Numbered from the stretch's first letter, positions 1 through 8,105 are shown. The stretch is 64,000 bases of DNA from Methylotenera sp. (GCA_030682715.1 JAUXNQ010000055.1:1-64000); one strand, 5' to 3'. Notes: generated by a model from the sequence alone, not told the origin. A program made the numbers and translations.

Positions 1-129
1 TTGGTGGAGAACGCCTTCCTGCATCTCAAGCGCTGGCGTGGCATTGCAACGCGCTATGCAAAATGCACCTCTTCATTCCTCGCCGCTGTGCATATCCGTT
101 GCATTGCCTTATGGGCTAATATCTCGTGA
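1..129 (+). pseudogene. C-terminal end of IS5-family transposase (cut by window edge)
   Basis: Frame 1 is open from the first base to TGA at 127-129 and reads ENAFLHLKRWRGIATRYAK followed by a short alanine/isoleucine-rich tail. That is the typical C-terminus of IS5-group (IS427-like) DDE transposases: the E of the catalytic triad lies in the ENAF motif. Only the last 42 residues are in the window, so I cannot say whether the full gene is intact. The IS right terminal repeat could not be placed with confidence. The IS lies directly upstream of a gene that seems to have lost its 5' end. Confidence 0.8.
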
Positions 130-512
130 CGATACTATCTAGCCATGTTTCATTATTTTATTTTTACAAAGCGCCACAGGTTTTTGAGTTTGAGCGTGAG
201 CTTGGAATTGCGCCGCGCATTAAAGACGTGTTGTGGCGCTATGGTATTGTGCATACTGCTGAGGATGTGAAAAGTGAGCAGGGGCGGGTGGTTGCAGTCT
301 CTTTTATCATCCCTTGGCAAGTAAAAGGCTCAGTATTTGTGACGCCTTTGCCTGATTCAAATGTATTGCATTTTTCATTAAAAAATATAGCAAAGCTAGG
401 TGAAATGGAGTTGGAAATGCCGTTTGATCAAGTAGATGCAACTTTTATGGATGAACTCTCTAAATTGTTGCTCGGTCAGGAAAACTCTTTTTGGAAGCTG
501 GCTAAATTCTAG
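126..512 (+). CDS. Hypothetical protein, probably 5'-truncated by the IS
   Basis: The 128-codon ORF begins with GTG overlapping the stop of the transposase fragment, so its first residues are probably IS-derived. The rest (from about KAPQVFEFERELG) looks like the C-terminal part of a soluble protein. I do not recognise a family. There are no signal peptide, membrane segments or metal motifs. It ends 12 bp before the exporter gene. Most likely it is the surviving 3' part of a chromosomal gene hit by the upstream IS; whether it is still translated is unknown. Confidence 0.45.
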   Translation: MTILSSHVSLFYFYKAPQVFEFERELGIAPRIKDVLWRYGIVHTAEDVKSEQGRVVAVSFIIPWQVKGSVFVTPLPDSNVLHFSLKNIAKLGEMELEMPFDQVDATFMDELSKLLLGQENSFWKLAKF

Positions 513-524
513 CAGAATAAAAAT

Positions 525-1409
525 ATGCACCTAAATATGAGCCGCCAATCAATCTTGATTGTCTTGGCGCTGTTTTGTACCTATTTTATTTGGGGCTCAA
601 CATACTTAGCCATTCGCTTTGGGATCGAGAGTTTCCCGCCGTTTTTGATGGGCGGTGTGCGCTTTACGGTCGCAGGCATAATTTTGTTTGTGGTGATGCG
701 CTATTTAGGTTCGGCAATGCCTTCCGCACGTGAATGGCTAGGCGCTAGTGTGGTTGGGTTGTTATTGCCTGCATTAGGTAATGGCACAGTGTGCTATGTA
801 CAACAAACTGTCTCTTCAAGCGTTGCTGCACTTTCTATTGCAACTGCACCTATTTGGATGGCAATTTTTTCCTCTATTTGGGGACATAAAATTACCCCTA
901 AAGAGTGGCTGGGTATCGCTATCGGTTTAGTGGGCATTGTATTGCTGAATTTAGGTGGTAGTTTTGACGGTGACTTTATGAGTGCATTTTTGCTGATATT
1001 TGCTGCCGCCAGTTGGTCATTTGGTTCAGTTTGGGGCAAGCATTTAGCTATGCCTAAAGGCTTGATGGGTGCTGCTTGTCAGATGCTTACGGGTGGATTG
1101 GCACTGATGATGGTGAGTGCTTACGCTGGCGAAACTTGGCCTGCCGAAATTTCTTCGAAGTCTTGGGGTGCTATGTTGTTTTTAATCGTATTAGGGTCGC
1201 TAGTCGCATACAGTGCATACCAATACTTGCTTAAAACAGTGCGCCCGTTAGTGGCTAGTAGCAATACTTTTGTAAACCCGATTGTGGCTTTTGCTGTTGG
1301 GGTATGGTTTGCCTCTGAGCATGTGACCATGGTTGAGATGGTCGCACTTGGTGTGATTTTAGTGGGTGTTTTTTTAGTACTTTCTGTAACGAATAATAAA
1401 GATATTTAA
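525..1409 (+). CDS. EamA/DMT-family exporter (YedA-like)
   Basis: The 294-residue protein has about ten hydrophobic segments in two EamA halves. The N-terminal signature FIWGSTYLAIRFGIESFPP and the internal GFxxGG..RF pattern are typical of YedA/RhaT-type drug/metabolite transporters. It should sit in the inner membrane and export small metabolites or amino acids; the substrate cannot be read from sequence. Start options are ATG at 525 or ATG at 537 (MSRQS); neither has a strong ribosome site. It ends one base before the HAD phosphatase start, so the two are probably co-transcribed. Confidence 0.85.
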   Translation: MHLNMSRQSILIVLALFCTYFIWGSTYLAIRFGIESFPPFLMGGVRFTVAGIILFVVMRYLGSAMPSAREWLGASVVGLLLPALGNGTVCYVQQTVSSSVAALSIATAPIWMAIFSSIWGHKITPKEWLGIAIGLVGIVLLNLGGSFDGDFMSAFLLIFAAASWSFGSVWGKHLAMPKGLMGAACQMLTGGLALMMVSAYAGETWPAEISSKSWGAMLFLIVLGSLVAYSAYQYLLKTVRPLVASSNTFVNPIVAFAVGVWFASEHVTMVEMVALGVILVGVFLVLSVTNNKDI

Positions 1410-1410
1410 G

Positions 1411-2100
1411 ATGAAACAAGACATAAACTCAAAACAAAATATAGCACTGTTTGATTTAGATAATACTTTGCTTGCAGGTGATAGTGATTATAACTGGGGT
1501 TTGTTTTTGATTAATGAGGGCCTACTAGATGGCAAAACACATCAGGCGCGTAATGATCAGTTTTACCAAGATTATAAAAACGGTAATTTAGATATTTATA
1601 AATTTCTTGAGTTTCAGTTGAAGCCATTAAGTGAGCATTCAAAAGCGTTTTTAGATACTCTACATTTGAAATATATGGAAAAGGTTATCCGCCCAATGAT
1701 GACCAAAAAAGCCCAAGATTTAGTAGATACGCATAAAGCAGCAGGCGACTTATGTGTTGTGATTACTGCAACCAATAGTTTTGTAACCAAGCCAATTGCA
1801 ACAGCGTACGGTATTGAGCATTTAATCGGCACAGACCCAGAAATGAAAGATGGTCAATACACAGGCGGTGTGCAAGGTGTGCCAAGTTTCCAAGAGGGCA
1901 AGGTGACGCGCATCGACGATTGGTTAAAAGCACGTGGTCAGCAATTAGGTGATTTTAGTAAGAGTTATTTTTATAGCGACTCACACAATGACTTGCCATT
2001 GATGAAATTGGTGACTAACCCAGTAGCGGTTGATGCAGACCCTACGCTTACAGCGTATGCGGAGCAAAACCAGTGGCCTCATATCAGTTTACGTAACTAG
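1411..2100 (+). CDS. HAD-IB family phosphatase (SerB-like)
   Basis: A 229-residue HAD hydrolase. Motif I is FDLDNTLLAGDSD (nucleophile Asp), motif II is VITATN, and the late acidic motif is YSDSHNDLPL. The helical cap between motifs I and II is of C1 type, as in the TIGR01490 HAD-IB group. A phosphomonoester substrate such as phosphoserine or a lipid phosphate is expected, but none can be named. It starts one base after the upstream exporter stop, suggesting translational coupling. Confidence 0.85.
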   Translation: MKQDINSKQNIALFDLDNTLLAGDSDYNWGLFLINEGLLDGKTHQARNDQFYQDYKNGNLDIYKFLEFQLKPLSEHSKAFLDTLHLKYMEKVIRPMMTKKAQDLVDTHKAAGDLCVVITATNSFVTKPIATAYGIEHLIGTDPEMKDGQYTGGVQGVPSFQEGKVTRIDDWLKARGQQLGDFSKSYFYSDSHNDLPLMKLVTNPVAVDADPTLTAYAEQNQWPHISLRN

Positions 2101-2113
2101 ACCTACTGAATAG

Positions 2114-2141
2114 GGCTGGCGTGGGTGATTAACTGCCAGCC
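2114..2141 (+). terminator. Hairpin after the HAD gene
   Basis: GGCTGGC pairs with GCCAGCC across a 14-nt loop, 13 bp after the phosphatase stop. There is no clear T-run, so termination is plausible rather than proven. Confidence 0.4.
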
Positions 2142-2149
2142 GTCAGCTA

Positions 2150-2157
2150 TTTATATA
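2150..2157. repeat. Left 8-bp target duplication of the ISL3 element
   Basis: TTTATATA, identical to 5250-5257 on the other side of the element. Confidence 0.9.
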
Positions 2158-2164
2158 GGGTATC

Positions 2165-2291
2165 CGTAATACGCGGTTGATTTAGCAATTTAATGATTAT
2201 GTGTTTATTCATGCTGAATCGTAATAAGCGGTTGATACCGAAAAAAATTGAGCATTAATTTTTATAACATAAATCGTGTTATGTGGTTGAT
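2165..2291 (+). repeat. Three 17-bp subterminal repeats at exact 55-bp spacing
   Basis: CGTAATACGCGGTTGAT (2165-2181, part of the terminal repeat), CGTAATAAGCGGTTGAT (2220-2236) and CGTGTTATGTGGTTGAT (2275-2291) start exactly 55 bp apart, about five helical turns. They are probably transposase binding sites on one DNA face. I found only one such site at the right end. Confidence 0.75.
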
Positions 2292-2585
2292 GAAGAGATT
2301 GAAAATGGAAAATACATAGTGGAAAGTTAAAGTTATCGTAAAGTGGATGGCAGGCGTTCACACATTTATTAATTAAAGGGCTGCAAAGAATTTTTCTTGA
2401 TAGATGGCTTACTGTCAAGCACCGTAGTTCTTTGGCACCTTGTCGGATCGTGTTAATAGCGCAGATGCGAGAGCCTTAATCACTTTACCTACACTCAAAT
2501 AAAAAGTATACTGACCTGTATGTATACATTAGCTAATAAACTACCACGTATATATTGATAAACTTACCACTTAGGAGATTTAACT

Positions 2586-3119
2586 GTGAAAAATTTAATT
2601 TTGAAATCCCTTTTATTTCTCGGCATGATTGCTTTGCTTACCCCAGTTGCTTTTGCCAGGCCGAGTGCCAAAGTCATGGTGCTGGATTATCAGCTGAACG
2701 ACATGACGGATTTGCCGAATGCGCCGGAGGAACTGGAGCGCATCGCCTACCTTTCCTCTATCTACAAACAGCGGCTGGCAGATAACGGTGTTGAACTGGT
2801 GCCGGTGAACGAAGCCTTGAAGAATGCAGTGGCGAAAGAGTCCCCAACTTATCTTTTCGACAATGTGCCGAATGCGGCGAAGATGGCGGAGGATAGTGGT
2901 GCAGATTATCTGCTGATCGGCGTGGCGCTGAAACCGACTTATCTCTTTGTCTATCCGCGCATCCTGCTGGTGGATATCAGGACGGCGAAAGTGGTGATGG
3001 CGCGTGCCGCGCAGTTGGAAAGTTCATGGTCCGACCAGAACACGACGAAGCGCACGGCCGAGAAGCTGGCCGACATGGTTAGCGAAGAACTCAAAAAATT
3101 GGCCGTGCAGGCGAACTGA
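2586..3119 (+). CDS. Exported DUF2380/DUF3280-like protein (IS passenger)
   Basis: The 177-residue protein starts with GTG preceded by AGGAG. It has a clear Sec signal peptide (MKNLILKSLLFLGMIALL, cleavage near AFA-RPSA), so it is periplasmic or outer-membrane associated. The mature part resembles small DUF2380/DUF3280 proteins found in methylotrophic proteobacteria (VMVLDYQL near the start, ADYLLIGVAL and a VDIRTAKVV strand later). The molecular function is unknown. Its base composition is visibly GC-richer than both neighbours, consistent with separate acquisition by the IS. Family assignment is from memory of sequence style only. Confidence 0.65.
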   Translation: MKNLILKSLLFLGMIALLTPVAFARPSAKVMVLDYQLNDMTDLPNAPEELERIAYLSSIYKQRLADNGVELVPVNEALKNAVAKESPTYLFDNVPNAAKMAEDSGADYLLIGVALKPTYLFVYPRILLVDIRTAKVVMARAAQLESSWSDQNTTKRTAEKLADMVSEELKKLAVQAN

Positions 3120-3125
3120 TACATA

Positions 3126-3155
3126 ACAGGTTAGATTCAAAACATTCGCAGGCAT
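3126..3155 (-). pseudogene. Inverted fragment of an ISL3 transposase start
   Basis: Read on the minus strand, 3155-3126 gives MPANVLNL, nearly the N-terminus of the functional transposase (MPANILNL) at 3885. The leaders also resemble each other (AATAATAACAACT-ATG versus CAATAACAAAC-ATG). Only about ten codons remain before the reading enters the 3' end of the neighbouring passenger gene. It looks like a relic of a second, diverged element that joined in opposite orientation, perhaps marking how the passenger gene was captured. Confidence 0.55.
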
Positions 3156-3199
3156 AGTTGTTATTATTTGTTTAGGGAATTGAATAATAACAACTATGC
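3152..3199. promoter_or_regulatory. 17-bp perfect inverted repeat upstream of the TetR gene
   Basis: GCATAGTTGTTATTATT (3152-3168) is repeated exactly in inverse orientation at 3183-3199 with a 14-bp spacer. It lies 30 bp before the TetR start, where an autoregulatory operator is expected. Part of the left arm is the leader of the inverted transposase fragment, so it could also be a by-product of an inversion. Confidence 0.5.
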
Positions 3200-3230
3200 A
3201 TATAGTCAATGTACGCAACGTGGCAATCAT

Positions 3231-3785
3231 ATGAACATGCGCGAAAGGATACTTTCAACAGCGGCCAATCTTTTTGAGTTCAGAGGTATTCATGCTTCTG
3301 GTGTTGATACCATTGCTGCAGAAACTAGAATTTCTAAAGCGACACTTTACAAATATTTTCCAAGTAAAAATTTATTGATCGCAGCCTGCCTTAGGGATAA
3401 ATCTGATCGATTCTATGAGTGGTTGAACTCAAGGCTCAGTTCTAAAAATGCCAATTCACTAGAAATTCTTATTGAGTTATGCGAGCTTGTGGAGCAGTTG
3501 ATCATGACTCCAGAATTTCACGGCTTACCATTTCACATTGCCTCAGTAGAGTTCCCAGATCCAACTCATCCGATTAATCAATATTCAGCTGTTCTGGCTT
3601 TAGAGTTACAAGGCTACTTTTCAAAAATTGCAGCAGGAACAGGCGCTAAAGATCCAGAAGCGCTTGGGCAACAGTTGATGATTCTTTTTGAAGGTGCGGC
3701 ATTAGTCGAACGGCTAAGCCCAGGAATTGGTGCCGCAAAGCGCGCAAAAAATGCTGCGGTAACTCTAATACGAGCATCCATTTAA
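3231..3785 (+). CDS. TetR/AcrR-family transcriptional regulator (IS passenger)
   Basis: Starting at ATG 3231 the protein is 184 residues. The N-terminal helix-turn-helix is typical of TetR: RERILSTAANLFEFRGIHAS, then VDTIAAETRISKATLYKYF. The C-terminal ligand-binding half is of the TetR_C type found next to small exported or redox proteins; its ligand is unknown. The longer ORF-track start (TTG 3168) lies inside the inverted repeat and has no ribosome site, so I prefer 3231. It lies between the exported protein and the transposase inside the IS and probably represses one or both. Confidence 0.85.
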   Translation: MNMRERILSTAANLFEFRGIHASGVDTIAAETRISKATLYKYFPSKNLLIAACLRDKSDRFYEWLNSRLSSKNANSLEILIELCELVEQLIMTPEFHGLPFHIASVEFPDPTHPINQYSAVLALELQGYFSKIAAGTGAKDPEALGQQLMILFEGAALVERLSPGIGAAKRAKNAAVTLIRASI

Positions 3786-3884
3786 AATCATCGTTAATCA
3801 ACATTAACTGGGAATTTTAAAGCCATTGACTTTTGGTCAAATCAATCGATTATTTAGCTTCCTCAACATACAACAATAACAAAC

Positions 3885-5219
3885 ATGCCTGCAAACATAC
3901 TGAACTTAGTGGACTACACTGTAATTTCCGTGAATAACACTGACCATGATTATCATATTAAAGCTGAGACTAAATCTACGCCAATTCAATGCCCTACTTG
4001 TAATTCAAAAAGTATCGTTGGCTTTGGCCGCCGTGAGCAATTGATTAAAGACCTACCTATGCATGCTAGGCGCGTAGGGATTTACGTCAGCACAAGACGC
4101 ATGAAGTGCCGATCGTGTGCAAAAACTTTCAGTGAAACATTGCCAGATGTTGATGATAAACGTGCAATGACAAAACGCTTACTGGAATGGATCGGCAAGC
4201 AAGCTATTAAACGAACATTCACCAGCATTGCTGAAGAGGTCGGCATTACCGAAGGTACAGTTCGTGTTGTCTTTAATGACTACATCAACGTACTTGAGAA
4301 AACAGTTCGCTTTGAAACGCCTACATGGATGGGTATAGATGAAATCTACCTGATTAAACCCCGCGGCGTAATTACCAATATTCGCAATAACACGGCTGTA
4401 GAAATTCTCAAAGACCGCAACAAGAAAACGGTAGCTGATTACCTATATCGACTTAAAGACCGCGATGATGTGCAATACGTGGCAATGGACATGTGGAAGC
4501 CATACCGTGACGCGGTAGCCGATGTAATCCCACAAGCCAAGGTTGTGGTTGATAAGTTTCATGTAGTGCGCATGGCTAACGACTCAATGGAACGTGTCAG
4601 GAAATCAATGAAAGCTGATTTAACGCTAAAACAGAAGCGCGGCCTGATGCATGACAGATTTGTATTGCTACGTCGCCAACATGAACTTACTGACCAAGAG
4701 AGTTTTAACTTGGATGGTTGGGCTAAGAATTACCCGTTGCTAGGCGAGGCGTACAGGCTCAAGGAAGCGTTCTTTGGTATTTATGATGCCAAGACACAGC
4801 ACGATGCTATGCAACGCTATGAGGCGTGGCGCAAGAGCATTCCCACAGAGCTATATAGTTACTTTTTACCGATTATTACAGCGTGGTCAAATTGGCAACC
4901 GTGCATTATTGAATACTTCAATCATCCAGTGACCAATGCTTATACCGAATCGCTTAATAACTTAATTCGCGTGATGAATCGTTTAGGTCGTGGCTATAGT
5001 TTTGAAGCTTTAAGAGCTAAGATATTGTTTAGTGAAGGCGCACATAAAGTCATTCAGCCAAGACCTAAATTTGAACGTAGAGAGGAATCAGCAAGCATGA
5101 GTTATGCAATGTTTTCACTGGGAGATTCTCTGCCATCAACACGAACTACAGAAAAATCAAAAAACTATGGTGCTGATTTATCAACACTGGCACGTATGAT
5201 TGAACGTGGTGAGATTTAA
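3885..5219 (+). CDS. ISL3-family transposase
   Basis: A 444-residue protein with the full ISL3 plan. There is an N-terminal zinc finger (CPTC at about 34-37 and CRSC at about 75-78), then a helix-turn-helix (FTSIAEEVGITEGTVR), then the DDE domain with GIDEIYL, VAMDMW, VVDKFHVVR and NAYTESLNNLIR carrying the acidic residues. Length and motifs are intact, so the enzyme may be active. It begins about 100 bp after the TetR stop and ends 30 bp before the right inverted-repeat tip. Confidence 0.93.
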   Translation: MPANILNLVDYTVISVNNTDHDYHIKAETKSTPIQCPTCNSKSIVGFGRREQLIKDLPMHARRVGIYVSTRRMKCRSCAKTFSETLPDVDDKRAMTKRLLEWIGKQAIKRTFTSIAEEVGITEGTVRVVFNDYINVLEKTVRFETPTWMGIDEIYLIKPRGVITNIRNNTAVEILKDRNKKTVADYLYRLKDRDDVQYVAMDMWKPYRDAVADVIPQAKVVVDKFHVVRMANDSMERVRKSMKADLTLKQKRGLMHDRFVLLRRQHELTDQESFNLDGWAKNYPLLGEAYRLKEAFFGIYDAKTQHDAMQRYEAWRKSIPTELYSYFLPIITAWSNWQPCIIEYFNHPVTNAYTESLNNLIRVMNRLGRGYSFEALRAKILFSEGAHKVIQPRPKFERREESASMSYAMFSLGDSLPSTRTTEKSKNYGADLSTLARMIERGEI

Positions 5220-5249
5220 TGGGTTATCAACCACGTATTACGCATACCC

Positions 5250-5257
5250 TTTATATA
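5250..5257. repeat. Right 8-bp target duplication of the ISL3 element
   Basis: TTTATATA directly after the terminal CGCATACCC of the element, identical to 2150-2157. Confidence 0.9.
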
Positions 5258-5291
5258 TAGCTAGGTTTTCTATATAGAAAGCACACATTTA

Positions 5292-5313
5292 AAGCTGCGC
5301 ACCAGTGCAGCTT
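5292..5313. terminator. Hairpin between IS and the ccsA-like gene
   Basis: AAGCTGC pairs with GCAGCTT over an 8-nt loop, 9 bp beyond the stop of the minus-strand CcsA-like gene. It probably ends that transcript. Confidence 0.5.
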
Positions 5314-5321
5314 AAACATAA

Positions 5322-6143
5322 TTAGTGGCCAAGAAGTATCTGTGAAACAAACTTACTGCCGATATAGGCGAGTACAAGTAATATGAAGCCTGCTAGCGTC
5401 CAGCGAATCGCTTTGAGTCCGCGCCATCCATATTGATATCTACCAAACAGCAAACCTGCATAAATAAACCAGCTGGCGATTGAAAAAATAGTTTTGTGGT
5501 TGAATTGCATTGGCTTGTGGAAAAGTGCTTCAGAAAACCACATGCCGCTCGCCAAAGTAATGGTGAGTAGAATCAACCCAAATCCAATCATTTTAAATAA
5601 TAGGCTTTCCATCACCATTAATGGTGGGAAGTTTGGCAGTTTAACCAATGTGGGTTTATGGTGCAGACTGCGCTCTGCTACTGCCATAAGTAAAGCATGA
5701 AGCGCAGCAAATGTGAACAAGCTATAAGCAATCATCGCTACCCAGATGTGTGCGATAAAAAGAGGGTTGCTTGATTCTGGAAGGAAATGTGTTTCAGTGA
5801 AAAATGCAGGCAACAGCGAGAACAATGCTGCTGGAGGCAGTACAAATGCCTGAAGGCTATAAAGTTGATGGTTGCGGTCTGTGACCCAGTACACCAAAAC
5901 AGTTAGCCATAGAATTGCGGAAATCGATTGATAGAACCCTAAATTGAATCCTGCCGAAAAAATACTCTGATGGAGCAGCCATCCGTGAATCAGTAAGCCT
6001 AAAGCAATCATCGTAGAATGTAGCTTCAGTGCATGGAGCCTGATGGAAGCATCGCTTTCTGGCGTTTTAGCCTCACGCCAAAAATCAATAGCAACTGCCA
6101 TGTAAATGAAAGCAACGATAAAATAGGGAATTAATTTCTGCAT
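5322..6143 (-). CDS. CcsA/YpjD-family inner-membrane protein
   Basis: From ATG at 6143 (MQKLIPYF) the protein is 273 residues with about eight membrane helices. The tract around AHIWVAMIAYSLFTFAALHA and the later FNHKTIFSIASWFIYAG with conserved His are typical of the cytochrome c assembly (CcsA/HemX/YpjD) family. It is transcribed divergently from ffh, the same arrangement as ypjD-ffh in E. coli and many proteobacteria. The YpjD group lacks an agreed function; a role in haem handling or cation export cannot be decided here. The ORF-track start is a TTG 18 bp upstream. Confidence 0.85.
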   Translation of the reverse strand: MQKLIPYFIVAFIYMAVAIDFWREAKTPESDASIRLHALKLHSTMIALGLLIHGWLLHQSIFSAGFNLGFYQSISAILWLTVLVYWVTDRNHQLYSLQAFVLPPAALFSLLPAFFTETHFLPESSNPLFIAHIWVAMIAYSLFTFAALHALLMAVAERSLHHKPTLVKLPNFPPLMVMESLLFKMIGFGLILLTITLASGMWFSEALFHKPMQFNHKTIFSIASWFIYAGLLFGRYQYGWRGLKAIRWTLAGFILLVLAYIGSKFVSQILLGH

Positions 6144-6370
6144 AGTGCAATTATGGCGCAATTAAGCTGTAAATATAATAGCTGATTGTAATAAATATAG
6201 TGTTTGTGGCAAGTGGCTGAGTTTAAGTTTATAGCGCAGACATGTGTGTTGTACATGCTACCTTGTTAGCGAGCATTTACCTGCGCCTTTGATTTAAAAA
6301 ATGTATTGATAGGACTGACCTATCGCTTGATGTAAAATTAAACATTAGATTATTAGTAAGAGTATAAAAA

Positions 6371-7735
6371 ATGCTAGAAAATTTGACAGGGCGCCTGCAA
6401 GGCGTCATTAAAAATTTACGTGGACAAGCACGCTTAACTGAAGAAAATATTGCAGATGCAATGCGTGAAGTGCGTATGGCTTTGCTAGAAGCTGACGTTG
6501 CTTTGCCTGTAGTGAAAGATTTTATTGCTGCCGTTAAATTGCGTGCGCAAGGTAAAGAGGTTCTGCAAAGCTTAACCCCTGGTCAGGCTGTGATTGAGGT
6601 TGTGAATGATGAACTAACATCGCTCATGGGTAAAGCGAATGAGGGCTTGAATTTAGCAGCAGTGCCTCCTGCTATTATTTTGATGGCTGGTTTGCAGGGC
6701 TCAGGTAAAACCACCACTTCTGCAAAGCTGGCAAAATTATTAAAAGAGCAAAAAAAGAAAGTGTTGCTAGCCAGTGCAGATGTGTACAGGCCAGCAGCGA
6801 TTGAGCAACTTAAAACACTGGCGAAGCAGCTTGAGATTGAGTGTTTTGATAGTAACGCTAATCAAGCGCCGATTGACATTGCGACTGCAACCTTAGATTT
6901 CGCAAAGCGCGGCTATTATGATGTGGTGATTTTCGATACGGCGGGTCGTTTAGGTATCGACGAAGCAATGATGGCAGAAATTAAAGCATTGCATGCGTTC
7001 TTAAGCCCGATTGAAACCTTGTTCGTGGTCGATGCGATGCAGGGGCAAGATGCCATTAATACGGCAAAAGCGTTTGGCGATACTTTACCATTGACGGGTG
7101 TCATTCTAACGAAGTTAGATGGTGATTCGCGTGGTGGTGCAGCGTTGTCAGTGCGGCATGTGACTGGTAAGCCAATTAAATATATTGGTGTTAGTGAAAA
7201 AGTGGACGGTCTTGAGCCATTTTACCCAGATCGTATGGCATCACGTATTCTTGGCATGGGCGATGTGCTTGGCTTAATTGAACAAGCGCATAGAAATGTT
7301 GATTTAGCCGAAGCCCAGAAACTGGCTGATAAGGTTAAATCTGGTAAGAACTTTGATTTAGATGATTTTAAAGCGCAAATGTCACAAATGCGCAAAATGG
7401 GTGGCATGGGCGCATTGATGGACAAAATGCCGTCACAGATTGCAGGCATGGCGGCTAAAGTAAACCCAGAAGATGCTGACAAAAGCATCCGCCGTATTGA
7501 GGGTATTATTAATAGCATGACCCCGCTTGAGCGCCGTAAACCTGAAGTGATTAAAGCAACACGTAAGAAACGTATTGCAGATGGTTCTGGCGTGCAAGTG
7601 CAAGAAGTGAACCGCTTATTGAAGCAGTTTGAAGAAACGCAAAAAATGATGAAGATGTTTAGTAAAGGTGGCATGGCGAAAATGATGCGCAGCATGGGTG
7701 GCCTGATGGGCGGTAAACTTCCAGGGATGCGCTAG
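6371..7735 (+). CDS. ffh: Signal recognition particle protein Ffh
   Basis: The 454-residue protein matches Ffh throughout. There is an N domain, then a GTPase G domain with GLQGSGKTTT (G1), DTAGRL (G3) and TKLDGDSRGG (G4 region), then a methionine-rich M domain that binds 4.5S RNA and signal sequences. With FtsY it targets inner-membrane proteins during translation. Full length is expected (E. coli 453). The 230-bp upstream gap contains a dyad GATAGG-N5-CCTATC at 6308-6324 next to TTGATG/TAAAAT promoter-like boxes. Confidence 0.98.
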   Translation: MLENLTGRLQGVIKNLRGQARLTEENIADAMREVRMALLEADVALPVVKDFIAAVKLRAQGKEVLQSLTPGQAVIEVVNDELTSLMGKANEGLNLAAVPPAIILMAGLQGSGKTTTSAKLAKLLKEQKKKVLLASADVYRPAAIEQLKTLAKQLEIECFDSNANQAPIDIATATLDFAKRGYYDVVIFDTAGRLGIDEAMMAEIKALHAFLSPIETLFVVDAMQGQDAINTAKAFGDTLPLTGVILTKLDGDSRGGAALSVRHVTGKPIKYIGVSEKVDGLEPFYPDRMASRILGMGDVLGLIEQAHRNVDLAEAQKLADKVKSGKNFDLDDFKAQMSQMRKMGGMGALMDKMPSQIAGMAAKVNPEDADKSIRRIEGIINSMTPLERRKPEVIKATRKKRIADGSGVQVQEVNRLLKQFEETQKMMKMFSKGGMAKMMRSMGGLMGGKLPGMR

Positions 7736-7895
7736 AGTCCCAGAGTCTGAGTAGAGTCCTGAATTTTGAGTAGTGTGCTGTATTGTGTGATGGAATCATG
7801 AATAGATGCTTTTTGGTTAAGTCTTGTTAAAACAGTCTCTTACAGAAAATAGTGAAAATTTTTACAAAATAATTAAATTATTTGCACATTTGTGA

Positions 7896-7924
7896 TTGAC
7901 CAACTCAATAGTTTCTAGCATAAT
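7896..7924 (+). promoter_or_regulatory. Sigma-70 promoter of tRNA-Lys
   Basis: TTGACC (7896-7901), 17 bp, CATAAT (7919-7924), followed by a GC-rich discriminator and the tRNA 42 bp later. The spacing is ideal. Confidence 0.75.
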
Positions 7925-7966
7925 TGCGCCCTTTCCTGAGTGACACAAATTACTTGAGAAATAAAT

Positions 7967-8042
7967 GGGGTGTTAGCTCAGCTGGTAGAGCAGCGGACTT
8001 TTAATCCGTTTGTCGTGGGTTCGATCCCCGCACGCCCTACCA
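7967..8042 (+). tRNA. tRNA-Lys (anticodon UUU)
   Basis: A cloverleaf can be drawn by hand: acceptor GGGGUGU/ACGCCCU (G1-U72 wobble), D arm GCUC/GAGC, anticodon stem GCGGA/UCCGU around CUUUUAA, T arm GUGGG-UUCGAUC-CCCGC. CCA is encoded. Its 3' half is the attachment core of the downstream genomic island and remains intact here. Confidence 0.97.
7997..8033 (+). repeat. Island attachment site attL (inside tRNA-Lys)
   Basis: 37 bp from the anticodon loop through the T arm are identical to 61226-61262. Weaker similarity continues for about 110 bp in both copies, through a terminator hairpin to TTTTTTATTGCCTATT. Confidence 0.9.
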
Positions 8043-8079
8043 ATACCTTGTTTTAGATAATCCTAAAACATCCAAGAAG

Positions 8080-8101
8080 CCAGCCTAAGTGCTGGTTTTT
8101 T
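8080..8101 (+). terminator. Rho-independent terminator after tRNA-Lys
   Basis: CCAGC/GCTGG hairpin followed by TTTTTT. Confidence 0.8.
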
Positions 8102-8105
8102 ATTG

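Larger units (their letters stand above)
2158..5249 (+). mobile_element. ISL3-family insertion sequence with two passenger genes
   Basis: The ends are visible. A 24-bp left repeat beginning GGGTATCCGTAATACG (2158-2181) matches the reverse complement of 5226-5249 at 22 of 24 positions. Both sides are flanked by the same 8 bp, TTTATATA (2150-2157 and 5250-5257), the duplication length expected of ISL3 elements. The element is 3092 bp, about twice the usual size. The extra length is an exported DUF2380/DUF3280-like protein and a TetR regulator upstream of the transposase. ISL3 elements with passenger genes are known (ISPpu12 type), but I do not know this gene pair from one. It sits between convergent genes, so insertion was probably harmless. 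Confidence 0.92.

Noticed and set aside
2555-2785. 76-aa plus ORF overlapping the exported IS passenger gene
   Set aside because: Frame-shifted reading of the same DNA; the other frame has a good signal peptide and ribosome site.
7222-7695. 157-aa minus-strand ORF inside ffh
   Set aside because: Complete overlap with the certain ffh gene; Cys/Ile/Ser-rich composition typical of an antisense shadow.
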